Source of the DNA: Lachnospiraceae bacterium UBA4381
GTDB lineage: Bacteria > Bacillota > Clostridia > Lachnospirales > Lachnospiraceae
Assembly (NCBI GenBank): GCA_002391105.1
Contig: DGRT01000132.1
Span: forward strand, 2,043-11,556
Direction: 5' to 3'
DNA: 9,514 nucleotides
The position numbers were made by a program, and so were the translations under genes. Positions 1 to 6,190 of this stretch are shown piece by piece (the stretch's first letter is position 1; each line of letters begins with the position of its first letter). Below the pieces are notes generated by a model. That model made no database searches and was not told where the DNA came from. It saw nothing but the letters and a program-made list of their open reading frames with translations.

Positions 1-415
1 CTCCATACTGACCCGGTTGCGGCTGGCCACCATACGGACCTTGCTGCGGCTGTCCGCCATACTGCCCCGGCTGCGGCTGACCACTGTACTGTCCCGGCTG
101 TGGCTGATTACTATACTGTCCCGGCTGTGGCTGTCCACCGTACTGTCCCGGCTGCGGCTGGCTACTATACTGTCCCGGCTGTGACTGGTCACTGTACTGT
201 CCCGGCTGTGGCTGATTACTATACTGTCCCGGCTGCGGCTGGTTACTATACTGTCCCTGTCCACCGTACTGTCCCGGCTGTGGCTGGCTACTATACTGTC
301 CCTGTCCACCGTACTGTCCCGGCTGCGGCTGGCTACCATATGGTTCCTGCTGTGGCTGACCTCCATACATATTTGGATCAGGTCCCATAGGAGTATTCAT
401 GTTATTCTCATCCAT
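1..415 (-). CDS. Partial protein with Q/P/G/Y-rich nonapeptide repeat N-terminus
   Basis: The reading frame opens at an ATG (413-415) and stays open to the window edge, so about 138 N-terminal residues are visible and the C-terminal part is missing. After a short lead beginning MDENNMNTPMGPDPNMYGG, nearly all of it is a repeat of nine residues, QPQPGQY followed by two small or polar residues (GG, SS, SN, SD or SG), with two shortened six-residue copies. No signal peptide or membrane segment is visible in this part, and the composition predicts disorder. An AAAGGTAAGG-type ribosome binding site lies just upstream. Lachnospiraceae often carry such low-complexity heads in front of small membrane or zinc-ribbon domains, but the functional domain is outside the window, so no function is assigned. 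An open frame on the opposite strand over the same bases is a by-product of the repeat. Confidence 0.8.
   Translation of the reverse strand, partial: MDENNMNTPMGPDPNMYGGQPQQEPYGSQPQPGQYGGQGQYSSQPQPGQYGGQGQYSNQPQPGQYSNQPQPGQYSDQSQPGQYSSQPQPGQYGGQPQPGQYSNQPQPGQYSGQPQPGQYGGQPQQGPYGGQPQPGQYG
6..365 (-). repeat. 27-bp coding tandem repeat with two 18-bp variants
   Basis: On the plus strand the core tactgtcccggctg recurs at about 6, 33, 60, 87, 114, 141, 168, 195, 222, 249, 267, 294, 312 and 339. The spacing is 27 bp except for two 18-bp steps (249 to 267 and 294 to 312), which lack nine bases and so keep the frame. Copies nearest the gene start (339-365) and nearest the window edge (6-59) are the most diverged. 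The array continues beyond the window. Near-identical central copies suggest recent expansion or homogenisation by slippage or recombination. Confidence 0.92.
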
Positions 416-452
416 AATAATACCTTACCTTTCATTTTTGTTAACACCTTAC

Positions 453-475
453 TAATGCCTTCTCCAAAAGCATTA
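453..475 (-). other. Small hairpin in the leader of the repeat-protein gene
   Basis: TAATGC (453-458) and GCATTA (470-475) form a perfect six-base inverted repeat around an 11-base loop, which could add two further pairs after one mismatch. It lies about 40 bases upstream of the start codon at 415 and just upstream of the ribosome binding site. There is no T-run after it in either direction, so it is not a terminator. It may be a minor leader structure or chance. The rest of 416-551 shows nothing further. Confidence 0.3.
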
Positions 476-551
476 ACCCACATGTCATAAGGTCAATACA
501 CTTTTCCTTCAAGCAGGAACGCATTTGGACTTTTGAAACTTATACCACATT

Positions 552-580
552 ATTATATTATAAAAGCCAGATTTGCGCAA
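552..580 (-). promoter_or_regulatory. Candidate sigma-A promoter for the repeat-protein gene
   Basis: Reading the minus strand, TTGCGC (575-580) and a perfect TATAAT (552-557) are separated by 17 bases, the ideal sigma-A spacing. The -35 matches consensus at only three of six positions; the -10 is perfect. A second overlapping TATAAT occurs at 557-562. The site begins just after the stop codon of the cyclo-ligase gene and would give a leader of about 130 bases before the start at 415. It was identified by eye only. Confidence 0.5.
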
Positions 581-583
581 TGA

Positions 584-1222
584 TTAGCATAAGCTATACA
601 TCGCAGTCGGCGTCACTATATAGTCCATTTTCGTATCATGCTCTTCTGCAGGTATCTGATTCACTATCTGAAAATCATATCCTACACCAATAGCTTTAAA
701 TGAAACCTCTGATTCTTTTAAAGCATTCAAAAATACATCATAATATCCGCCTCCATGTCCTATCCTGTTTCTTTCTCCATCGAAAGCAACACCGGGAACT
801 ATAACGATGACAGTTTTTTCTTCAGCCCAGGCTGCGGATCTGCCAGTACCATCTGTTTCACTATCCGGAATAAGCAGAAGCTTATTACCACTTTCTGTGT
901 CAGGTTCCATTATTCCAAAGCTTCCTTTTACCAGCGTATCAGATACTCCATTTATCCTATAGAAGCTCATCTGTCTATTCTTATCCGGCTCCACTCTGGG
1001 GATATAAACCGCTTTCCCTTTGTCCAGAGCATCCTCCATAAGAAGCTTCATATCAGCTTCATTACGAATACTCATATATGAAAGGACTACTGAAGCAGCT
1101 TTATAGTCCGGCATATTCATTATCCTCCTGCATATCTGCTCAGAATAATCCTTAACCTGTTGAAGAGTCATGTTACCTCTCTGTTTCAGGATCAGATTTC
1201 TTATCTCTTTTTTCTTTTCCAT
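584..1222 (-). CDS. 5-formyltetrahydrofolate cyclo-ligase (MTHFS family)
   Basis: This 212-residue cytosolic enzyme of one-carbon metabolism converts 5-formyltetrahydrofolate to 5,10-methenyltetrahydrofolate using ATP, recycling the inhibitory 5-formyl form. It shows the family pattern in order: a basic N-terminal helix KKEIRNLILKQR (residues 4-15) for ATP binding, YIPRV (73-77), FGIMEP (102-107), the signature from PGVAFD to GHGGGYYD (143-162), and the C-terminal HDTKMDYIVTPT (195-206). Family members are usually about 180-200 residues; the extra length here is an acidic/polar stretch at about 109-135 between two core strands. The ATG at 1222 follows a GAAGAGGA ribosome binding site with about nine bases between. 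An out-of-frame ATG seven bases upstream is not the start. The gene is separated from rfbD upstream by a repeat-filled gap containing a terminator, so it is probably transcribed separately, although no clear promoter was found. Gene names in use include fau, ygfA and yqgN. Confidence 0.95.
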   Translation of the reverse strand: MEKKKEIRNLILKQRGNMTLQQVKDYSEQICRRIMNMPDYKAASVVLSYMSIRNEADMKLLMEDALDKGKAVYIPRVEPDKNRQMSFYRINGVSDTLVKGSFGIMEPDTESGNKLLLIPDSETDGTGRSAAWAEEKTVIVIVPGVAFDGERNRIGHGGGYYDVFLNALKESEVSFKAIGVGYDFQIVNQIPAEEHDTKMDYIVTPTAMYSLC

Positions 1223-1256
1223 CTTGCATATTCCTCTTCATATCAAATCGCCTATC

Positions 1257-1328
1257 TGACAATGTGTCCATGTGACAAAGTGCCTGTCCCCTTGTCACAT
1301 GTGACAAGGTGCCTGTCCCCCTGTCACC
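1257..1328. repeat. REP/BIME-like composite of tandem and inverted repeats
   Basis: Two 29-bp units lie head to tail at 1271-1299 and 1300-1328 and differ at three positions. Each has inverted ends (TGTGACA ... TGTCACA or TGTCACC) around the core GTGCCTGTCCCC. Their junction is a perfect 20-bp palindrome (1290-1309). A degenerate gaca/tgtc inverted repeat lies just to the left (about 1257-1270). The element fills the gap between the cyclo-ligase start and the rfbD terminator. Short palindromic elements with a GGGGACAGG-type core are typical of extragenic repeats mobilised by Y1 (RAYT/TnpA-REP) transposases. That link is inference, because no transposase is in the window. Confidence 0.7.
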
Positions 1329-1368
1329 AAAAATGTGCCAGAGCAGCGCTGCCACTCTGACACATTTT
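1329..1368 (-). terminator. Intrinsic terminator after rfbD, part of the repeat element
   Basis: AAAATGTG-C-CAGAG (1330-1343) pairs with CTCTG-A-CACATTTT (1355-1368), giving a stem of 13 pairs with one mismatch. The loop region contains the palindrome GCAGCGCTGC (1343-1352). On the minus strand the hairpin is followed by five T residues (1329-1333). It begins 24 bases after the rfbD stop. The A-rich opposite side would let it work in both directions, although no plus-strand gene needs it. Confidence 0.72.
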
Positions 1369-1392
1369 AATCTATCTCAGTCAATATCAGGG

Positions 1393-2307
1393 TTAATACT
1401 CGATAACCTTAAGATATCTGGACAGTGCATCCTGCCAGGTGGGCAGAGGTTCAAAGCCTGCCTCCACCAGCTTGCTCTTATCCAGCCTCGAATTGAAAGG
1501 ACGCTTTGCTTTGGATATGCCATACTCTGCTGTTGTAACCGGCGTTACCTTTGTTGTGTAACCAGCCTGACGATATATCTCAAGTGTGAAATCATACCAG
1601 GAGATATATCCGCCTTCGTTAGTAGCATGATAATATCCATACTTATCTGTTTCGCTCATATCTACCAGAAGTCTGGCTAGATCGAGTGTATAGGTTGGTG
1701 TACCAATCTGATCGGATACAACTCTTACCTCATCATGAGTCTTACCAACCTTCAGCATGGTCTTGATAAAGTTATTTCCGTTTACGCCAAATACCCAGGC
1801 TATACGTACTATAAAATATTTATCAAGAATGGACGAAACAGCCTTTTCCCCGCCAAGCTTAGTAGAACCGTAAACGGATAACGGCTCATAGTCCTTGCAG
1901 TCAGGCTCCCAGGGCTTCTCTCCCTGACCATTAAATACATAGTCTGTAGAGATATATACCATCTTTGAATCTATACCCCTGCATGCCTCAGCTATAAATG
2001 TAGTACCATCTACATTAATCCTGTAAACCTTTTCCTGATTCTCTTCGTCTTCTGCCGCATCTACTGCTGTCCAGGCTGCACAGTGAACTACAACATCCGG
2101 ATGTATCTCATTTAATACCGAGCTGACCTTATCCTTATCTGTTATATCAAGTGACACATAAGGCACCCGGGTAACAGCAGTTCCATCAGCTACTCCGCTG
2201 TACTGCGGCTGTATATCGCTTCCTACCGCTGTATGCCCTCTGGCTATAAGACAGTTAACCACATCATGTCCTAACTGACCACAAACTCCTGTAACAAAGA
2301 ACTTCAT
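1393..2307 (-). CDS. rfbD: dTDP-4-dehydrorhamnose reductase (RmlD/RfbD)
   Basis: This 304-residue cytosolic short-chain dehydrogenase catalyses the last step of dTDP-L-rhamnose synthesis, NAD(P)H reduction of dTDP-4-dehydro-L-rhamnose. Visible features are the Rossmann loop GVCGQLG (residues 7-13), CAAWTAVDAAEDE (76-88), STDYVFNG (120-127) carrying the catalytic Ser/Thr, the YxxxK pair in YGSTK (146-150), DQIGTPT (199-205) and RPFNSRLDKSKL (269-280), all characteristic of RmlD. The start chosen is the ATG at 2307. It is preceded by GGGAGG (2312-2317) and gives the normal MKFFVTG N-terminus. A longer frame begins at a TTG (2325), but that would place the ribosome binding site inside the coding region. 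The gene lies 33 bp after purB and is probably co-transcribed with it. No rmlA, rmlB or rmlC is present, so those must be elsewhere. Confidence 0.93.
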   Translation of the reverse strand: MKFFVTGVCGQLGHDVVNCLIARGHTAVGSDIQPQYSGVADGTAVTRVPYVSLDITDKDKVSSVLNEIHPDVVVHCAAWTAVDAAEDEENQEKVYRINVDGTTFIAEACRGIDSKMVYISTDYVFNGQGEKPWEPDCKDYEPLSVYGSTKLGGEKAVSSILDKYFIVRIAWVFGVNGNNFIKTMLKVGKTHDEVRVVSDQIGTPTYTLDLARLLVDMSETDKYGYYHATNEGGYISWYDFTLEIYRQAGYTTKVTPVTTAEYGISKAKRPFNSRLDKSKLVEAGFEPLPTWQDALSRYLKVIEY

Positions 2308-2311
2308 ATAT

Positions 2312-2317
2312 CCTCCC
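2312..2317 (-). promoter_or_regulatory. Ribosome binding site that fixes the rfbD start
   Basis: GGGAGG on the minus strand lies four bases before the ATG at 2307. It falls inside the longer TTG-initiated frame and therefore argues for the shorter 304-residue protein. Confidence 0.8.
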
Positions 2318-2340
2318 AACTTCAATCACTAATCTCAGAT

Positions 2341-3795
2341 TTAAACATTTATCTCAGCCTTAAGACCAAGTATATCAGCATTTGCATCAAGAACAGGCTG
2401 AATAACCTCATCAATATATTCCTGTGTCTGCTCAGGTGCACGTCCTACATAGAGCGAAGGCTTCATCAGCTCCTTAAGCTCATCAAGCGTCTTGCCAAAT
2501 GCCTCATCACCTGCAATCAGTTCAAGAAGATTATTCTCTTTACCTTCCTTCTTCACATTTGCTCCGGCTTCCATGGAATACTGTCTGATCTTCTCATGAA
2601 GCACCTGTCTGTCTCCACCAGCCTTAGTGGCATCCATCATTATATTCTCAGTAGCCATAAATGGAATCTCTTCCATGAATTTCTTCTCTATTACCTTATC
2701 ATATACAACAAGTCCATCAACTACGTTAAGATAAAGATCAAGGATTCCATCTACTGCCAGGAATGCTTCCGGCACAGATATTCTCTTATTAGCCGAATCA
2801 TCCAGAGTTCTTTCAAACCACTGGGTTGATGCAGTAATTGCAGGATTGAGTGCATCACAGATAACATAGTTTGCAAGAGACGCTATTCTCTCGCTTCTCA
2901 TAGGATTTCTTTTATAAGCCATAGCTGATGAACCGATCTGATTCTTCTCAAAGGGTTCCTCAATCTGCTTCAGATGCTGAAGGAGACGGATATCATTTGA
3001 GAACTTATGAGCCGACTGTGCAATACCCGAAAGAACATTCAGCACACGTGAATCCACCTTACGGGAATAGGTCTGTCCCGAAACCGGATATACATCATCA
3101 AAGCCCATCTTTTCAGCTATCATCTTATCCAGACGTTTTACCTTATCATGGTCTCCATTAAAGAGCTCCAGGAATGATGCCTGTGTTCCGGTTGTCCCCT
3201 TGGAGCCCAGAAGCTTCTGCTGTGATATCATATAATCCACATCCTGCAGATCCATATAAAGCTCATTTATCCATAGGGTTGCTCTCTTACCAACTGTGGT
3301 TGGCTGAGCAGGCTGAAAATGTGTAAATGCTATCGTAGGAAGATCCTTATATGTGATAGCAAACTTAGCCAGCTCATCTATTACATTGAGGAGCTTACGT
3401 CTCACAAGCTTAAGTCCCTCAGTCATTATGATAACGTCTGTATTATCACCGACATAGCAGCTTGTAGCTCCGAGGTGGATAATACCTGCAGCCTTCGGGC
3501 AGATAGCTCCGTAAGTATGAACATGAGCCATAACATCATGTCTTACCTTTGCCTCCTCAGCCTTTGCCATATCATAGTCGATTTCCTCAGCGTGAGCCTT
3601 TAGTTCATCGATCATCTCCTGAGTAATACGTGGATTTCCATCCTCTCCCAGGAGTCCCAGCTCCATCTCTGCTTCAGCAAGTGCTATCCACAGCTTTCTC
3701 CAGGTCTTAAACTTCTTATCGGGCGAGAATATGTACTGCATCTCCTTACTTGCATATCTCTGAGAAAGCGGGCTCTCATACTTGTCATAACTCAT
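2341..3795 (-). CDS. purB: Adenylosuccinate lyase
   Basis: This 484-residue cytosolic enzyme acts twice in purine synthesis. It cleaves SAICAR to AICAR and adenylosuccinate to AMP, releasing fumarate each time. It belongs to the fumarase/aspartase superfamily: RHDVMAHV (residues 85-92), HLGATSCYVGDNTD (107-120), the catalytic-His segment FTHFQPAQPTT (157-167), GSKGTTGTQASF (197-208) and the flexible signature loop SSAMAYKRNP (289-298) with the catalytic serine. From WFERTLDDSAN onward it resembles the long type also found in animals rather than the roughly 430-residue B. subtilis type. The ATG at 3795 is preceded by a GAGGA ribosome binding site eight to nine bases upstream. It is the first gene of a probable purB-rfbD unit. 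The 134-bp gap before it holds only a weak promoter candidate and no obvious riboswitch. Confidence 0.97.
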   Translation of the reverse strand: MSYDKYESPLSQRYASKEMQYIFSPDKKFKTWRKLWIALAEAEMELGLLGEDGNPRITQEMIDELKAHAEEIDYDMAKAEEAKVRHDVMAHVHTYGAICPKAAGIIHLGATSCYVGDNTDVIIMTEGLKLVRRKLLNVIDELAKFAITYKDLPTIAFTHFQPAQPTTVGKRATLWINELYMDLQDVDYMISQQKLLGSKGTTGTQASFLELFNGDHDKVKRLDKMIAEKMGFDDVYPVSGQTYSRKVDSRVLNVLSGIAQSAHKFSNDIRLLQHLKQIEEPFEKNQIGSSAMAYKRNPMRSERIASLANYVICDALNPAITASTQWFERTLDDSANKRISVPEAFLAVDGILDLYLNVVDGLVVYDKVIEKKFMEEIPFMATENIMMDATKAGGDRQVLHEKIRQYSMEAGANVKKEGKENNLLELIAGDEAFGKTLDELKELMKPSLYVGRAPEQTQEYIDEVIQPVLDANADILGLKAEINV

Positions 3796-3816
3796 TTCTT
3801 TTTCCTCATTTCTTTA

Positions 3817-3845
3817 TATTTAAGTAATGCAGAAATGACTGTCAT
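3817..3845 (-). promoter_or_regulatory. Weak candidate promoter for purB
   Basis: On the minus strand ATGACA (3840-3845, five of six to the -35 consensus) and TAAATA (3817-3822, poor -10) are 17 bases apart, about 20 bases before the purB ATG. ATGACAGTCAT here is also a short inverted repeat that could bind a regulator. The remaining part of the gap (3846-3929) shows no terminator for the upstream operon, so read-through into purB is possible. Confidence 0.25.
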
Positions 3846-3929
3846 CTCCTTGCCGGTACACTATTTCGTAATAAGCTGTACATCCTGCATAGAATATTTA
3901 ACAGAGCATTCCTGCCACTTTATAATTAA

Positions 3930-5546
3930 TTACATCTGTGAATTGAACAGACTCTTTATCTTGTAAATGATGTCATCGCTGTCAGCATTGATAGATGCAC
4001 CCTCATTTACATCTGCCAGCTTCTGCATGGCATCCTTATCACCATCTGAGGTGTAGCTTATGGTATATACAGGAATCTGTGACTCTTCAAGAGCACCCTT
4101 TATGGTATTAAAGCCATACCCTACATTCTGTCTGCCGTCACTAAGCAGGAATATCATAGCCTTGGCATCAGGATGATTAACCTTTTCCTTTGCAATCATA
4201 TCCATCGCAACCACAACTGCATCATAGCTTGCTGTGGAACCATTGGCATTCAGACCATTAATACCACCCTGGAAATATGCCTTCTGGTTCATGTCAAACT
4301 TGGCAATAGGAACTTCGATAGTTACATCATCACTGTAGCTCACAAGACCTACGTAGTTATTCTCCTTGATGTACTGCATTCCATTTGAAAGAGATTCCTT
4401 GAGCTGGTTCATCGGGTCTCCATACATACTTCCGCTACAGTCAGCCACGAATACAGCAATGATATCCTTACCGTTATCCTTTGCCACCTTATAGCTGTCC
4501 AGAGCCTGTGATACTTCAGCACCGGTAAAGTTCAGCTCAGACTTATAATCATCATTTGCATTAAAGCCCTTATTGGTAGCAATCTTCTGCATGCTGTCAC
4601 TGAGGCAGTAGTCCAGAACCGCATCTATAGCAGCCATGTCATCTTCGGTCTTGCCAGCCTTATCACAAACATATGCCGGATTATCATGTCTCATACCAAA
4701 AGGCACGAAATCATATATACTCTTCAGATTATCATCATTGATATATGTCTGATACTCAGTAAGAATAGCATCCAGCTTACCATTTGAAGCACTGTCTCTC
4801 ATCTGCTGGGTAGTATATGCTACATAAGGAATATTCTGATTGAACTTGGCAAAGTTCTCTTCGCCATCCTGCATAAGTGTAACCAGCAGATTAAGTCCTG
4901 TTGCACTGGTCTGCGGATTAGTATAACCCATATTGAGTGATCCGCTCTGTACAGCAGATATTATATCAGCAAAGTTACTATATGCTCCCTTCTTCACAAG
5001 GATACCGGCAGTATTTCCAACCAGTCTTTCCTTATAAAGCTCCAGATTTCCCCCATTTACAACAGCATACTCGCCAAAAAGAGTATTACTTGGTGTATAG
5101 ATATCCGGCAGATATTTGTTGGAAATGATATAATCCGCTGCAGTACCTGATGGCACAGAACGAACTGTCATTGATACAGTCTTGCCATTTACCTCTACGC
5201 CTTCATTATTGAACTTATTTGCCACATCGATAAGCCAACTGTCATTACCATCCCCGGCTTTTTCTCCGGATGTAAATATTTCAACATCAAGCTGTCCGTT
5301 TCCCTGAACTGCCACCGGGTACTTTGATATCTCCGGAAGCTCGTCATACAGGCTGTTATCATCCAGCGATATAGATGCCTTTACAGGTGTCGCTTCCTTC
5401 ACCTTTATCTTCTTCATCATGCTATCTACTGATTTACCCTTCGCAGAGGATCTTAGCATAAACAGCATACCAAGAACCAGTACTATAACAACCGCAAATA
5501 TAACACCAACTATAGCTACTGAACTTTTTTTCTTATTCTCATTCAT
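3930..5546 (-). CDS. Membrane-anchored substrate-binding and VWA domain protein
   Basis: This 538-residue protein has a short Lys-rich cytoplasmic tail and one membrane helix (about residues 10-31) with no lipobox cysteine, so it is a signal-anchor protein with its bulk outside the cell. Residues about 78-335 resemble a type 2 periplasmic-binding (extracellular solute-binding) domain: an opening strand LDVEIFTSG, SVPSGTAADYI, a hinge around NTAGILVKKG and NPQTSATGLNLLVTLM. Residues about 360-538 form a von Willebrand A domain with a complete metal-ion-dependent adhesion site: D369-x-S371-x-S373, T438 and D470. The ligand is unknown. It overlaps the preceding gene by four bases (ATGA) and has only a weak ribosome binding site of its own, which suggests translational coupling. 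As the last gene of a glycosyltransferase operon it may act in surface polysaccharide assembly or sensing, but this is inference. The domain assignment is firm; the biological role is not known. Confidence 0.88.
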   Translation of the reverse strand: MNENKKKSSVAIVGVIFAVVIVLVLGMLFMLRSSAKGKSVDSMMKKIKVKEATPVKASISLDDNSLYDELPEISKYPVAVQGNGQLDVEIFTSGEKAGDGNDSWLIDVANKFNNEGVEVNGKTVSMTVRSVPSGTAADYIISNKYLPDIYTPSNTLFGEYAVVNGGNLELYKERLVGNTAGILVKKGAYSNFADIISAVQSGSLNMGYTNPQTSATGLNLLVTLMQDGEENFAKFNQNIPYVAYTTQQMRDSASNGKLDAILTEYQTYINDDNLKSIYDFVPFGMRHDNPAYVCDKAGKTEDDMAAIDAVLDYCLSDSMQKIATNKGFNANDDYKSELNFTGAEVSQALDSYKVAKDNGKDIIAVFVADCSGSMYGDPMNQLKESLSNGMQYIKENNYVGLVSYSDDVTIEVPIAKFDMNQKAYFQGGINGLNANGSTASYDAVVVAMDMIAKEKVNHPDAKAMIFLLSDGRQNVGYGFNTIKGALEESQIPVYTISYTSDGDKDAMQKLADVNEGASINADSDDIIYKIKSLFNSQM

Positions 5547-6190
5547 GATCCTAATGTCGCCTTTCCTGTTTTCTTCATTGTTTCAAGTGCTTCTATCATA
5601 TCATCGATTTCTCTGGTATCATACCCTCTGGCCTCATCATCATATGTGACCGAAAGCTCTACCAGCTTATTGAATCTGTCCAGAAGATGCTGGGATTCTG
5701 CACATACGCCGTTCAGATACCCCGTATCTCTTCCCGAAATATAATCAAAGGTTTCCATATATTCCGCAGCATTTGTAGCATTTCTCATCATCTGATTCTC
5801 AGTAAGGATAAACAGTTCTCTAAGCTTACTGTCCTTATCCATAGCTTCAAAATACTTCTTCCGGCTATCCAGACTGTCTAAGGATGACTGAAGAATATTT
5901 CTTTCATTCTTAAAATACTTTTTGTTACCGGCATGCGCCACTCTGTTCCTGAGATCCTGCAGACTCTTCTTTCTCTCAAGCTTCTCTTCCTTAATTACTG
6001 TTACATTGGAAAATATCGAGAAGCCCGCCCAGCCAAGACCAAAAAGCATGGTTATGATATTGACCATCATATAATCACTTTCGCCATCATGGTCATTGAA
6101 GAGCATTCCTGCAACCACTCTGAAACCAATGATAAGAAGCAGCAAGCCGACATTTATTAAATTGACTTTTATCAGCCTTCTAATATTCAT
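5543..6190 (-). CDS. Two-membrane-segment protein with long helical C-terminal domain
   Basis: This 215-residue protein is not recognised with confidence. It has two hydrophobic helices (about residues 10-30 and 42-62) separated by an acidic loop (NDHDGESDY), then about 150 mainly helical, charged residues that probably lie in the cytoplasm. The tail has coiled-coil-like stretches (66-115, 120-150, 160-210). Its layout is loosely reminiscent of XpaC-type proteins that accompany TelA-like proteins, but no diagnostic motif is visible. The start chosen is the ATG at 6190, with GGGAG (6196-6200) five bases upstream. A longer form from the ATG at 6208 would lack a ribosome binding site. The start overlaps the stop of the preceding glycosyltransferase as TAATG, and the end overlaps the VWA gene as ATGA. 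It is therefore tightly linked to both and is a candidate partner of the VWA protein. Confidence 0.8.
   Translation of the reverse strand: MNIRRLIKVNLINVGLLLLIIGFRVVAGMLFNDHDGESDYMMVNIITMLFGLGWAGFSIFSNVTVIKEEKLERKKSLQDLRNRVAHAGNKKYFKNERNILQSSLDSLDSRKKYFEAMDKDSKLRELFILTENQMMRNATNAAEYMETFDYISGRDTGYLNGVCAESQHLLDRFNKLVELSVTYDDEARGYDTREIDDMIEALETMKKTGKATLGS

Noticed and set aside
100..390. Plus-strand open frame with a YYTVPAVA-type repeat
   Set aside because: It is the opposite strand of the Q/P/G/Y repeat. The array has a period that is a multiple of three, so no stops arise by chance; it lacks a ribosome binding site, and the minus frame has a proper start and site.
1257..1328. CRISPR array
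   Set aside because: The two 29-bp repeats directly abut with no spacer, and each is itself palindromic.
1173..1360. Short open frames on both strands over the repeat element (60 and 66 residues)
   Set aside because: They cover palindromic repeat and the start of the cyclo-ligase gene, have no family features and no ribosome binding site.
3846..3929. Riboswitch or terminator between the VWA gene and purB
   Set aside because: No convincing stem followed by a T-run and no conserved purine or PreQ1 motif could be found by eye.
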